DNA of 64,000 bases from Eumeta japonica. Taxonomy: Eukaryota; Arthropoda; Insecta; Lepidoptera; Psychidae. Below, in pieces: positions 46,550-56,254 of this stretch (position 1 is the stretch's first letter; every line of letters begins with the position of its first letter). Below the pieces are notes generated by a model, which had not been told where the DNA came from, did no database searches, and saw only the letters and a program-made list of their open reading frames with translations. A program made the position numbers and the translations under genes. The stretch covers positions 310,001 to 374,000 of the forward strand of contig BGZK01000224.1 of assembly GCA_005406025.1 (NCBI GenBank), in the 5' to 3' direction.

Positions 46550-47700
46550 GCGCCTACAGAAGTTTTCATTTCAAAAATAAAGGAGAAGCGGTTGAAGAAA
46601 AGGGATTAAAAGACACTGAACTGTTTCAAATATGGATTTATGATAAAATAATAATGGTTTAATTCCTTGTACGAACGGAACATATGTCTTTATTTTACAC
46701 AAATAGTTTTATTATTAAATAGAAGTATAAAAAAAGTGAAGTTCTACTTAGTTTTAAATAATTAAATAAAATCAAATAAATACAGTTATCTAACATTAGG
46801 TATTGAGATTGAGATTAGTAAAAAAAGGGAGATTATTATAAGCTTTTCTTGCTGACTGTACACTTCGTATTCGTGAAGGCACGCGTACCGTTGCTTAAAA
46901 ATAACGTATTACAATATGGACCACTAACTTACTGGCCAAATACAGATATCTTGACAGATGACTCGGTTATTGAATAACAAGTGTTTGTTATTAATATTTG
47001 AACTTTTAAAGCAATAATCGGTCGGGTTAATATTAAACAGCCATGTGGTTGAAAATGGTGCCACGTGGTAAAAACAGGAAACTCACTATAGAAAACATCA
47101 AGGAGATAAATAAAAATAAAATTTCTTTTCAAACATAAATGGAGAAAAAATATTAACTCAAATAACAAAAATTAGATGAGAAAGTAAATTACTTATTTTC
47201 TCATTATTACACTGTGTTTTGTATATATCTTAAAATATTGAATTAAAATCAAATGTCGATTCACTATGTTAAGAATAAATACTAATTTCTTATTTAGTTA
47301 ATAATAAAGCATTATATTTAAATATATTTATAATAAAATATATATAAATATAAATCTTAACGCTTAGAAAAAGTTTTATCAATATGTACGTCAATGTTTA
47401 CTGTAGTGACTATTTTCCTATTAACGATATATAATAAAATGAAGTTAAATAATTTATATTAAGAGCGTAGTCAGGAAGGGGGTTTGTAGATTCAAAACAC
47501 ATTTTCGTTGTTTTTTTTTGAATAAGCTATCTATATTAAAACCTAGCAGCGACCTTGATTTATATTACCAAGTTGTGCTACCATCGATTTCAATGGTCTT
47601 GCGCCATCTTTCAGCGAGTCTCTGAATTTAATGAGAATGATAAACACCATTTGTATTTCAACCAATAAGAGGACACAGATTTAGTAAACTCGCAATGTAT
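46550..47700. other. AT-rich DNA, no gene recognised
   Basis: On the minus strand SLAERWRKTIEIDG (47,575-47,620) weakly recalls the end of a mariner transposase, but nothing upstream supports it. Confidence 0.3.
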
Positions 47701-47708
47701 TGTATATT

Positions 47709-47950
47709 CTAGATGCTAGCTAAAAGTCGTCTCACTGCTGATGAATTCGACGACGGCGACGTGAACCGTTCACCATCGTCTGACCATTGGAGCTCTGACA
47801 GCTCAGCGAGGGTAGAAGAATTGTCGTTGAGGGTAGAAGAAGTGATGCCTGATAGCATCATCATCTGCTCCGTGAAGTTATCTTTTCACCTTAAAAGCAG
47901 AGCAATTTTTTGCTCTTTTATCTTTAGATCTTTTTCTGCTTTTGCCTCCT
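47709..47950 (-). pseudogene. broken charged ORF, probably transposon-derived
   Basis: The minus frame reads EAKAEKDLKIKEQKIALLLR, one TGA, then KDNFTEQMMMLSGITSSTLN and LQWSDDGERFTSPSSNSSAV to a stop at 47,709. The heptad-like KxxKxKEQKIALL start and Ser-rich acidic tail look like the C-terminal end of a Myb/MADF-type or harbinger-associated protein. I do not recognise an exact family. It reads better than the plus-strand frame through the same bases. Confidence 0.35.
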
Positions 47951-47959
47951 AAAATCTTT

Positions 47960-49035
47960 TTCTTTTTCTACACCACGCATCGTTTAATCTTCACTATTCT
48001 AAACATTAACACTGTATATATATTATAAAACATGTAATATCAAATTATATACCTGCAGAAGAATATCTGCATACTATGAAACTCTCATTGCAATTCTAAT
48101 TTTTTTCTACTAAGCATTTCTTACGAGTTAGAGATGTTAAGGAGACCTCTATTCTAAAACTAGGCGCTACTATTTCTCAAATTAACACATAGAAGCGTCA
48201 GTGGAATCGAAAACTGTGGGGTGGTCAAAAAATGTAATTTCAATATTTAATTTAAATAACAATACGTGGCGCCATCTGATACGTTGTTTGAATAGAAATT
48301 ATATTTTTTCTAACATCGACGCCTTCGGTTTACAGAAATTAATATTAAAAAGCAAATTTATTGTTTCAAGTTTTTTCCCCATTTTTTTGTCCGACGAATC
48401 CGGCGGATTTAACCTTTTTTTTTTGTCCTAAATCCCGTAGGATGGCGCCGCGCACGACGCGCTTTGCGTACACAATCGATTAGTATTCTCATTCGATTCA
48501 GGCAAGTGATCTGAAAAATAAGCCCTTAAGGCTAAGTAAAAGTGAACACGGCATAAGTAAAAGAATCTGCGTAAGTAAATAAATGGGTGTTTTAATTTAA
48601 AACATTATTCTTTGAGCAACAACCACATTGTCAAAAATAATTAGCAGTTTGTTTACATGTCATTGAATCTCTTTTTAAACAAAATTTTAGCAAAAAGCCA
48701 CTTTTAAAACAAAATTTGCATTTCAAGTTCCAGTTTAAAAGTAGATGGTTTAGAGTTTAATATATTTTAAATTATAGTAAGTAAAGAGAACGTAAGGAAG
48801 AAAAGTGCTAGCAATTTCTAACCAATTTCAAACTATGTCATTAAATCTGCTTTACAAAAAAAAATCTTTGGAATCCTTAGAAGTAGAGCTTTTGAATGAA
48901 AACGCACAAAATTCGATTAAAATTCTTTTCATAGGATAGAAGTAACAATCATTTGTTTCATCCAGTTTACGAAAAACCGTAATACACAAATATATATCTA
49001 ACTACATGTTTTATGGCATACTAAGATGCAAGCGA
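47960..49035. other. AT-rich DNA, no gene recognised
   Basis: No motif-bearing frame. A GC patch at 48,435-48,480 is short. Confidence 0.4.
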
Positions 49036-49044
49036 TCATACAAG

Positions 49045-49310
49045 TCATCGGGGAGTAGGTGAATCACCGCCATCCATCAACACTTGCGACTCGAGAGGGT
49101 CACTAGTGCGTTGCCAGCTTTTTGTGAAGGATAGGATATCTGATGGGGGGGGGGATGACCACCGGAACTCCCACTCGCTTGACGGAATAAACATCGGAAG
49201 CTGCTGTATCGCGTATTCTGAGAGAGTGTCGTTTCTCACCAGTCCAGCTGACTCATTTCCGTCCCGTAGCCACATTGACCAACAGCACAGCTCCACCATA
49301 TTAGTGCATA
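49045..49310 (-). pseudogene. retroelement 3' end, minus strand
   Basis: The minus frame contains SEYAIQQLPMFIPSSEWEFR, SDILSFTKSWQRTSDPLESQ and VLMDGGDSPTP. The RQRTSDPLESxVxxDGG...P ending is the antisense-free version of the retroelement tail found at 9,446 and 14,601 (GTGTCCATGGGCGACGG region). Confidence 0.5.
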
Positions 49311-49319
49311 ATATTCATT

Positions 49320-49940
49320 CACATTTTCATGAACAATACTTGCTTTCGCGCATGAGCCTGGGAGAATCTACATGCTTGTACCTATTAAGGTTTGAAAATT
49401 ACATAATTTTTCATTGTACAATGCATGGCCTCGCCCCGCCTCGCCCTTGTGGGCATAAATTGTACACCTCGATTTTTTTATATATCGATCGATAATGCTG
49501 TCGATGTCGATATCGATGGCGAACTCAACTCTGGTTCCGGTCTCGACTCACAATTTCGTTCCCAGTCCAGCTTCTATTTGAAATTTTGCTACCGGTCACG
49601 CTTCTGACTTCGACGTATCCAAATAAAATATAATCATAAATATATAACTCGGAAATAGCTTTATAGACGTAGACGCTCGCTAAGAACGGATTTTACGCAA
49701 ATCCTATAAAAAAAAAACTTGTTGTCTGTAAAGTCGGTTTACGGACGGTAGTTTGACGTGATAACGTCAAACATTACAGTAATATAATATACAGAAGAAG
49801 TGGAAGGAAAATGAAATGAATACAAGTTCATTATTAATTAAAATTTATTTGCACTCAGAATCGAAATATGTTTATTACTTAAATGAATAGATTATTTATA
49901 AGAATGGGCTTTCAACAATTTGTTTATATCTAACGTACAT
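49320..49940. other. intergenic with a Helitron-like scrap
   Basis: 49,660-49,720 (GTAGACGCTCGCTAAGAACG, then GATTTTACG) matches the interior of the Helitron-like element at 34,140. A stem GTTTGACGT/ACGTCAAAC lies at about 49,751-49,772. Confidence 0.4.
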
Positions 49941-49949
49941 GTGTGATAT

Positions 49950-50206
49950 TCAATTGCCTTCAATCTGTGTTATTCTGTTAAGGATAGGACGATGATAGGA
50001 AAAGTAGGAAACGAAAGGAAGTGTTTCAAGTGTAATGTGCCTTGAAAAAGTCAAATCGATGGTTGTTCCTCTCAGCGTTGTTGATTTATTAACATCTGAC
50101 GCGCAGTCGAGATCGTACATATCTTTCATGAATTTGAGGAATTTGTCATCTGTTTTCACGTTTGTGTTGAAATCGCCACAAAGAAGAATCGGTACATCAG
50201 GATCCA
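49950..50206 (-). CDS. endonuclease/exonuclease-fold C-terminal exon
   Basis: An acceptor TTCTTACAAG|TGGATCC opens an 86-residue piece ending at a stop: DPDVPILLCGDFNTNVKTDD, KFMKDMYDLDCASDVNKSTT, LRGTTIDLTFSRH and PFVSYFSYHRPILNRI. LCGDFN is the catalytic GDFN box of the endonuclease/exonuclease/phosphatase superfamily; GTTIDLTFSR...YFSYHRPI is the terminal SxxD/SDH-like region (here SYHRP). The same module occurs C-terminally in many insect PIF1-helicase/endonuclease proteins of Helitron-like elements and in orphan genes. The N-terminal half would lie at higher coordinates and is absent in the 600 bp beyond. It may be the last exon of a mobile-element protein. Confidence 0.6.
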
Positions 50207-50259
50207 CTTGTAAGAACGTTAAAACGATAAAATTTGAATAATAAAATAAATTCATAAAA

Positions 50260-50855
50260 TTGTTGCTTTTAAAAAACCCGCCAAAACCTGCTTGTTATTA
50301 TAGTATGTATCCTTGCACGGCGATTGGTCAGTTCAACTTGTTATTCGGAATGGATTGTTATGGAAAGTGTGAGGTTAAACATCAATACTTAACAATGTTT
50401 TACGAGCGACACAAGGAGAAAAGTTAATTGTTTATACTATCAATTATATGAATCTTCATTATTTTTCAGTCAATTGTAACATAACCTATCATTACTGCTC
50501 TCGCCGACCGAGGCTACTTTTTAAATAATAAATAATAAAAAAAATAAAAGAAATATTAATGAAAAGATTAAACACATAAGCTTGAACAATGAGATTTTTA
50601 AATGCAAGAATTACTTACCATTATTGTCGCAATATTAAACACACATGAAAATCACAATAACATTTCACTTCACTTTATAAACATTTGACGAAAACAGTTC
50701 ACGTGCATCTTTTGTGCTAGGCTGATCGAGTAGAGGGGAGATAGATGCAGCACGAAACGAACTGAGCCGACCACTCGAGCCTCGCTTGCGGAACGGGACA
50801 TCGAGCGTAACGGGACAATGACGTCAACTTTTTCGTGCATGCAGTCCGTAATAGC
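50260..50855. other. no gene recognised
   Basis: A GC-richer stretch 50,700-50,830 contains CACTCGAGCCTCGCTTGCGG; no frame or repeat could be assigned. Confidence 0.35.
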
Positions 50856-50857
50856 GA

Positions 50858-51058
50858 GTTATTAGACGTTGTCACGTCAAAAATCATAATTTTACGAGAT
50901 GTCCGAAATCGTAGGCTCGATTGACTTACACTTTGGCATAGTTAGTCTTTTCGGGACCTAGATGCTCACAGAGGATTGGTTTTTACGCAGAGCCGATCCA
51001 AACAATTTTATACGTAATTTCATATCTATGCGAGCCGAGCAGTGCGCAAGAGCTAGTA
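50858..51058 (+). mobile_element. Helitron-like end fragment
   Basis: GAGATGTCCGAAATCGTAGG, CTTTGGCATAGTTAGTCTTT, TCGGGACCTAGATGCTCAC and the terminal GTGCGCAAGAGCTAG|T follow the same text as the element at 34,140-34,765. Confidence 0.55.
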
Positions 51059-51059
51059 C

Positions 51060-51720
51060 TAAATAAGCAGGAAAGTGAAGATCACACTATATTTCATTCA
51101 TAATTGTAGACTAGAAACCACCGCCCCCGATCGGGTAATTGATTCTGATGTTGATTTGAAATGAAATGAAATGGAACGAATGAAAACGAAATGAAATCGA
51201 TAATTAACATAGGCTCAAAAAAGGGCACTCTTCAAAATGTACCGGGGCTTCGAAAAATAAATATTTCGAAGAAAAGGGGCCAAGAAGCATAACAATTTCA
51301 TTTTTTCAATTTACACTTACGTAAATTTTGTACAAAGCGTTGACTTAAACAGAATAGTTAATTTCTGTATCTGACTTAGAACCTATTTCGCCATCTCTTT
51401 TCAACTGACTTTTATCTAAAAGTCGCTTCCGAAATAGAATTTGCCTTCCACATTCTCCTTTTAACAGTTCTTCGGGCAAAACCCGTTAAAAGGAAGACAT
51501 GGAACGCAAATTTTATTTTAAAAAGACTTTCTGTTAAAAATCAATTAAAAAGGAAAAAAAAGACTTTTAGTTTAAAAAACTGCCTGTGAGTAGGAGACTA
51601 AATCATTGTTGCTTCTTTGTTTAAGTGATCCTACGCACACTATTGCCGTCAAATCCTACAACTTTGCCAATCCTGTCGAATTTTTCCCAAATAGTGAAAT
51701 TAACTTTAAACGTTACTAAC
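51060..51720. other. intergenic; GAAAT microsatellite and a hairpin
   Basis: An impure (GAAAT)n tract lies at 51,152-51,200. CCTTTTAACAG/CCGTTAAAAGG face each other at about 51,451-51,493. The text GGCAAAGTTGTAGGATTTGA (minus, about 51,650) resembles a segment inside the palindrome at 52,380, so the palindrome's left neighbour shares ancestry with its interior. Confidence 0.45.
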
Positions 51721-51899
51721 TAAAAACGGTCAATTTACAATCCCAGCTCAATTCGCGCCCAGGCGTTTCTCTCAAAATTGTAATTGTGGAATTGCAGTAC
51801 ATTCATGAAAATGTTATAAATGTCTGTGGCGGGTCTTCGAAAGATAGTTAAAAAAGGGCCAAATATTAAGCACACAAAACCGAGAGTCTGCATGCAAAG

Positions 51900-52000
51900 A
51901 CTGATAGACGTCAGTGAAGAAGGAGATATATGTAAAGATCCATGAGGAAATCTGTAGTCTCTATCTACCCTTCTGGGAAATAAGCGTGATTTTATAATAA
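51900..52000 (+). repeat. retroelement 3' tail in left arm (mirror copy 55,965-56,062)
   Basis: GTAGTCTCTATCTACCCTTC, then TGGGAAATAAGCGTGATTTT is the stop/3' UTR region of the RTE-like family seen at 36,700. The mirror copy on the minus strand lies in the right arm. Confidence 0.55.
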
Positions 52001-52157
52001 AGATAATTATTAATATGTCTGTGCCTCAACTTTTTTAATAATTTATGAAGAATACTGTTTTCTCATAATGGTGGCACAAGAAATAAGTAGAAATTTTTCA
52101 TTCATTGTTTATGCTTGGGAAAGTATCGAAAATCATATGCAGGCCATTTGTACAATG

Positions 52158-52314
52158 CAGTGGCGGCGCTACACCACTCGTGGACGTCGGCGACATCAGG
52201 TTTGCGAGGCCTCTTTTTAATAACTTGTAGGCAAAACTTTTTTGATTGCGAGGACCCTTCAGGCGCGATGCCGTCGGCGGTTGCCGACGTCGCCGACGCC
52301 TAGCGCCGCCACTG
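52158..52314. mobile_element. hAT-type MITE inside the left arm
   Basis: Inverted ends CAGTGGCGGCGCTA and TAGCGCCGCCACTG, flanked by an exact 8-bp duplication GTACAATG (52,150-52,157 and 52,315-52,322). The right arm has a single uninterrupted copy of this site (near 55,790), so the insertion is absent there. The 157-bp GC-rich interior has no meaningful ORF; GTCGGCGACATCAGG and GCCGACGTCGCCGAC face each other loosely. Confidence 0.92.
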
Positions 52315-52378
52315 GTACAATGTAATTCCTAAAAGCAACTAATAAGCTATACTTAAAAAATAACTTTTAAAAACTTAC

Positions 52379-52423
52379 CATCAAATTCTACAGTTTTGCC
52401 CGCTTTTTCAATTTTTCGATCAT
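52379..52423 (-). pseudogene. exon-like segment, left arm (right-arm copy 55,671-55,716 plus)
   Basis: The right-arm copy reads MIEKLKKAGKTVEFD and then GGTAAGT, an ATG-led segment ending in a consensus donor. The left-arm copy lacks one A in the Lys codons and hits TAG. Its meaning is unknown. Confidence 0.3.
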
Positions 52424-52999
52424 AACATAACAATACGCGTTTTTGGAAAACCGTAGCTAATAACACTAATAACAGCCAATCATGGATTCAAATTTGTTAT
52501 TCATAAGCCTTGAAATTAAATTATTTTAGAGTTATTGAAATATCAAAATGCAGGCAAAATTAGGTGCCAATGTGCCCAACTTTGCCAACATTTCATTGCA
52601 AAGCCATTTTAAGACCTATAATGCTGAAATTAAAATGTATTGAATTAAGTAGGGCAATACTGTGACGCAATCTTCCAAAAGGAATAAAATAACATCCTAT
52701 TAGCTAAAAATCGTTTCTGAAGTCTTTTGGGGAAACTTAGGTAGCCTTTTATATTTTCTTCATATAAATACATCAGAAGGGCCAGGGTTATTAAAATACA
52801 AACAATTTTGAAAAATATTTATTTTCTTGAAGTAAACACGGCGCTCTCAATTCTAGCGACTATTATCATTGCTATTATAATACCTAAATGGTACCTATAT
52901 TTGCCTACAACAGCGAAACAATTTTAAAAATTCAAAACAAATGCGCATCATTAAACAAAAATTTCTACCTGCACAGACACAGCAAAAACATTCAAAAAA

Positions 53000-53194
53000 T
53001 CAAAAATATATAGAATTAAAATCATAGAACAAAACAAATTCCTCAAGAAGTTCGTTAACTTGCGATAAATCTATTTTTTTAAGTGTGCGATCGTCAGGTA
53101 CATCGTCTTGGTCAGGTCGCTTTAGTTTACGAATTTTGGATCTCCTTTCTTTTGATACTTTATAGAAGATATTGTATATCTTTTCTAAGTACAC
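53000..53194 (-). CDS. short ORF in the left arm, unknown function
   Basis: A 64-codon frame reads YLEKIYNIFYKVSKERRSKI, RKLKRPDQDDVPDDRTLKKI and DLSQVNELLEEFVLFYDFNS, ending at a TGA. It is highly charged with a basic N-terminal half and a helical Leu/Val/Glu C-terminal half, like the last exon of a larger protein. The start shown is TTG or TAC-adjacent; a possible acceptor CTGTAG|TGTAC lies just upstream. The mariner fragment on the other strand begins 14 bases away and may have cut off the 5' part. The right arm carries a copy broken by three single-base homopolymer changes. The family was not recognised. Confidence 0.35.
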   Translation of the reverse strand: MYLEKIYNIFYKVSKERRSKIRKLKRPDQDDVPDDRTLKKIDLSQVNELLEEFVLFYDFNSIYF

Positions 53195-53207
53195 TACAGA
53201 CTAGCGA

Positions 53208-53285
53208 ACCCGGATTAACTCGCAATAAGTTGATGCTCTGTGTATGGTGTTTTGAAGGGTATTATTCATTAAGAGTCCAGTTTTC
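53208..53285 (+). mobile_element. mariner transposase fragment, left arm
   Basis: Reads PGLTRNKLMLCVW and then, after a one-base slip, GYYSLRVQF, matching the RNKVMLCVWWDWKGIIHYEL segment of mariner transposase between the first two catalytic residues. It is close to the corresponding bases of the mariner relic at 8,050-8,110. Confidence 0.7.
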
Positions 53286-53289
53286 TTCG

Positions 53290-54000
53290 AAAGTGCCATC
53301 TGTTAGATCATAAAATGTAAGTCCATGTTTTCTTTAAAAGCGCCATCTGTTAGATCATGAAATGTAAGTCAGTGTTTTCATTTAAAGCGTCATCTGTTAG
53401 ATCATGAAATGTAAGTCAGTATTTGCTTTAAAAGCGCCATCTGGTAAATCGTAAAATGTATGTCAATGTTTTGTTTAAAAGCGCCATCTGTTAGGTGGTG
53501 AATTATAAATCAGTGCTTTGTTTAAAAGCGCCATCTAATAGATACTAAAACATAAGTCGGTGTTTTATTTAAAAAGCGCCATCTGTTAGACCGTAAAATG
53601 TAAGTCCACGTTTTTTAAAAATCCATCTATTAGATAGTGAAGCGTAAGTAACTATTTTCTTCAAAAACACCATCTGTCAGATGGTGAAATGTAGGTCACA
53701 ATTTTCTTCAAAAGCGCTATCTGTTAGATCGTAAAATGTAAGTCACTGTTTTCTTCAAAAGCGCTATCTGTTAGATCACAAAAACTAAGTCCATATTTTC
53801 TTTAAAAGCGCCATCTATTAAATCGTGAAACTAAGTCAATGTTTCCTTTAAAAGCGCTGTCTGTTAGATCGTAAAATGTAAGTCAGGATTTTCTTCAAAC
53901 ACGCCATTTAACGATCGTAAAATGTAGGTCAGTGTTTTCTTTAAAAGCGCCATCTGTTAGATCATGAAAACTAAGTCCATGTTTTCTTTAAAAGCGCCTT
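53290..54000 (+). repeat. 47-bp tandem array, left half (~15 units)
   Basis: The unit starts GCGCCATCTGTTAGATC, then (A/G)T(G/A)AAATGTAAGTCAGTGTT and TTCTTTAAAA. Units vary by point changes and a few 1-3 base indels. No unique spacers separate the units. Confidence 0.9.
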
Positions 54001-54800
54001 TAAACAAAACACTGACATTTCACCATCTAACAAATAGCGCTTTTAAAAAAACACGGACTTAGTTTTCATGATCTCATAGATGGCGCTTTTAAAGAAAATA
54101 CTGACCTACATTTTACGATCGTTAAATGGCGCGTTTGAAGAAAATAGTTACTTGCATTTTACGATCCAACAGATGGCGCTTTTAAATAAAACACTGACTT
54201 ACGTTTCATTATCTAATAGATGGCGCTTTTAAACAAAGCACTAACTTACATTTCACTATCCAATAGATAGCACTTTTTAAATAAAACACTGACTTATGTT
54301 TTAGTATCTAATAGATGGCGCTTTTAAACAAAGCATTGATTTATAATTCACCATCTAACAGATGGCGCTTTTAAATAAATCACTGACTTACATTTCACTA
54401 TCCAATAGATAGCGCTTTTTAAATAAAAGACTGACTTATGTTTTATTATCTAATAGATGGCGCTTTTAAACAAAACACTGACTTACATTTTACGGTCTAA
54501 CAGATGGCGCTTTTTAAATAAAACACCGACTTATGTTTTAGTATCTATTAGATGGCGCTTTTAAACAAAGCATTGATTTATAATTCACCATCTAACAGAT
54601 GGCGCTTTTAAACAAAACATTGACATACATTTTACGATTTACCAGATGGCGCTTTTAAAGCAAATACTGACTTACATTTCATGATCTAACAGATGACGCT
54701 TTAAATGAAAACACTGACTTACATTTCATGATTTAACAGATGGCGCTTTTAAAGAAAACATGGACTTACATTTTATGATCTAACAGATGGCACTTTCGAA
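54001..54800 (-). repeat. 47-bp tandem array, right half (~17 units)
   Basis: Same unit in opposite orientation (TTTTAAA...ACTGACTTACATTTCA, then CGATCTAACAGATGGCGC). The orientation flips once, near 54,000, at AAAAGCGCCTTTAAACAAAA. Unit order and variants do not mirror the left half exactly, so the arrays have changed since they arose. Confidence 0.9.
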
Positions 54801-54807
54801 GAAAACT

Positions 54808-54884
54808 CGGACTCTTAATGAATAATACCCTTCAAAACCCACCATACACAGAGCATCAACTTATTGCGAGTTAATCCGGGTTCG
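54808..54884 (-). mobile_element. mariner transposase fragment, right arm
   Basis: On the minus strand it reads EPGLTRNKLMLCVWWVLKGI and IH, without the one-base slip of the left-arm copy. Confidence 0.7.
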
Positions 54885-54892
54885 CTAGTCTG

Positions 54893-55093
54893 TAGTGTAC
54901 TTAGAAAAGATATACAATATCTTTCTATAAAAGTATCAAAAAGAAAGGAGATCCAAAATTCGTAAAACTAAAGCGACCTGACCAAGACGATGTACCTGAC
55001 GACCGCACACTTAAAAAAATAGATTTATCGCAAGTTAACGAACTTCTTGAGGAATTTGTTTTGTTCTATGATTTTAATTCTATATATTTTTGA
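54893..55093 (+). pseudogene. right-arm copy of the short ORF, frameshifted
   Basis: Mirror of 53,000-53,194. It has CTTTCTATAAAAG against CTTCTATAAAG and AAAAAGAAAGG against AAAAGAAAGG, three one-base additions in homopolymers. The C-terminal part RPDQDDVPDDRTLKK to the stop remains readable. Confidence 0.7.
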
Positions 55094-56254
55094 TTTTTTG
55101 AATGTTTTTGCTGTGTCTGTGCAGGTAGAAATTTTTGTTTAATGATGCGCATTTGTTTTGAATTTTTAAAATTGTTTCGCTGTTGTAGGCAAATATAGGT
55201 ACCATTTAGGTATTATAATAGCAATGATAATAGTCGCTAGAATTGAGAGCGCCGTGTTTACTTCAAGAAAATAAATATTTTTCAAAATTGTTTGTATTTT
55301 AATAACCCTGGCCCTTCTGATGTATTTATATGAAGAAAATATAAAAGGCTACCTAAGTTTCCCCAAAAGACTTCAGAAACGATTTTTAGCTAATAGGATG
55401 TTATTTTATTCCTTTTGGAAGATTGCGTCACAGTATTGCCCTACTTAATTCAATACATTTTAATTTCAGCATTATAGGTCTTAAAATGGCTTTGCAATGA
55501 AATGTTGGCAAAGTTGGGCACATTGGCACCTAATTTTGCCTGCATTTTGATATTTCAATAACTCCTAAAATAATTTAATTTCAAGGCTTATGAATAACAA
55601 ATTTGAATCCATCATTGGCTGTTATTAGTGTTATTAGCTACGGTTTTCCAAAAAACGCGTATTGTTATGTTATGATCGAAAAATTGAAAAAAGCGGGCAA
55701 AACTGTAGAATTTGATGGTAAGTTTTTTAAAAGTTATTTTTTAAGTATAGCTTATTTTTTTTAATAAAAAGCAAAGTGTGCCTTTAGGAATTACATTGTA
55801 CAAATGGCCTGCATATGATTTTCGATACTTTCCCAAGCATAAACAATGAATGAAAAATTTCTACTTATTTCTTGTGCCATCATTATGAGAAAACAGTATT
55901 CTTCATAAATTATTAAAAAAGTTGAGGCACAGACATATTAATAATTATCTTTATTATAAAATCACGCTTATTTCCCAGAAGGGTAGATAGAGACTACAGA
56001 TTTCCTCATGGATCTTTACATATATATCCATCTTCACTGAAGTCTATCAGTTTTTGCACGCAGACTCTCGGTTTTGTGCGCTTAATATTTGGCCCTTTTT
56101 TAACTATCTTTCGAAGACTCGCCACAGACATTTATAACGTTTTCATGAATGTACTGCAATTCCACAATTACAATTTTGAGAGAAACTTTGAATTCAATAT
56201 TGAGAGAAACGCCTTAGCGCGAATTGAGCTGGGATTGCAAATTGACCGAAAGGC

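Larger units (their letters stand above)
51727..56248. repeat. 4.5-kb inverted repeat (foldback-like palindrome)
   Basis: The left arm (51,727 to about 54,000) and right arm (about 54,000 to 56,248) are reverse complements of each other along nearly the whole length. Anchor pairs: 51,727-51,750 with 56,225-56,248; 51,940-52,040 with 55,910-56,010; 52,060-52,157 with 55,793-55,890; 52,870-52,990 with 55,110-55,240; mariner pieces 53,208 with 54,884. Visible differences are a MITE in the left arm, a ~25-bp duplication in the right arm near 56,180, and small indels. Contents of each arm from outside in: retroelement tail, an exon-like segment, AT-rich DNA, a short ORF, a mariner fragment and a 47-bp repeat array. 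No transposase and no clear target duplication were seen. It may be a foldback-type transposon or a recent inverted duplication. Confidence 0.9.

Noticed and set aside
47575..47640. Mariner C-terminus on the minus strand (ERWRKTIEIDG)
   Set aside because: Only about 12 residues resemble the family and the expected upstream motifs are absent.
53290..54800. CRISPR-like array
   Set aside because: The 47-bp units are directly joined with no unique spacers, the orientation flips once, and the genome is eukaryotic; it is a tandem repeat.
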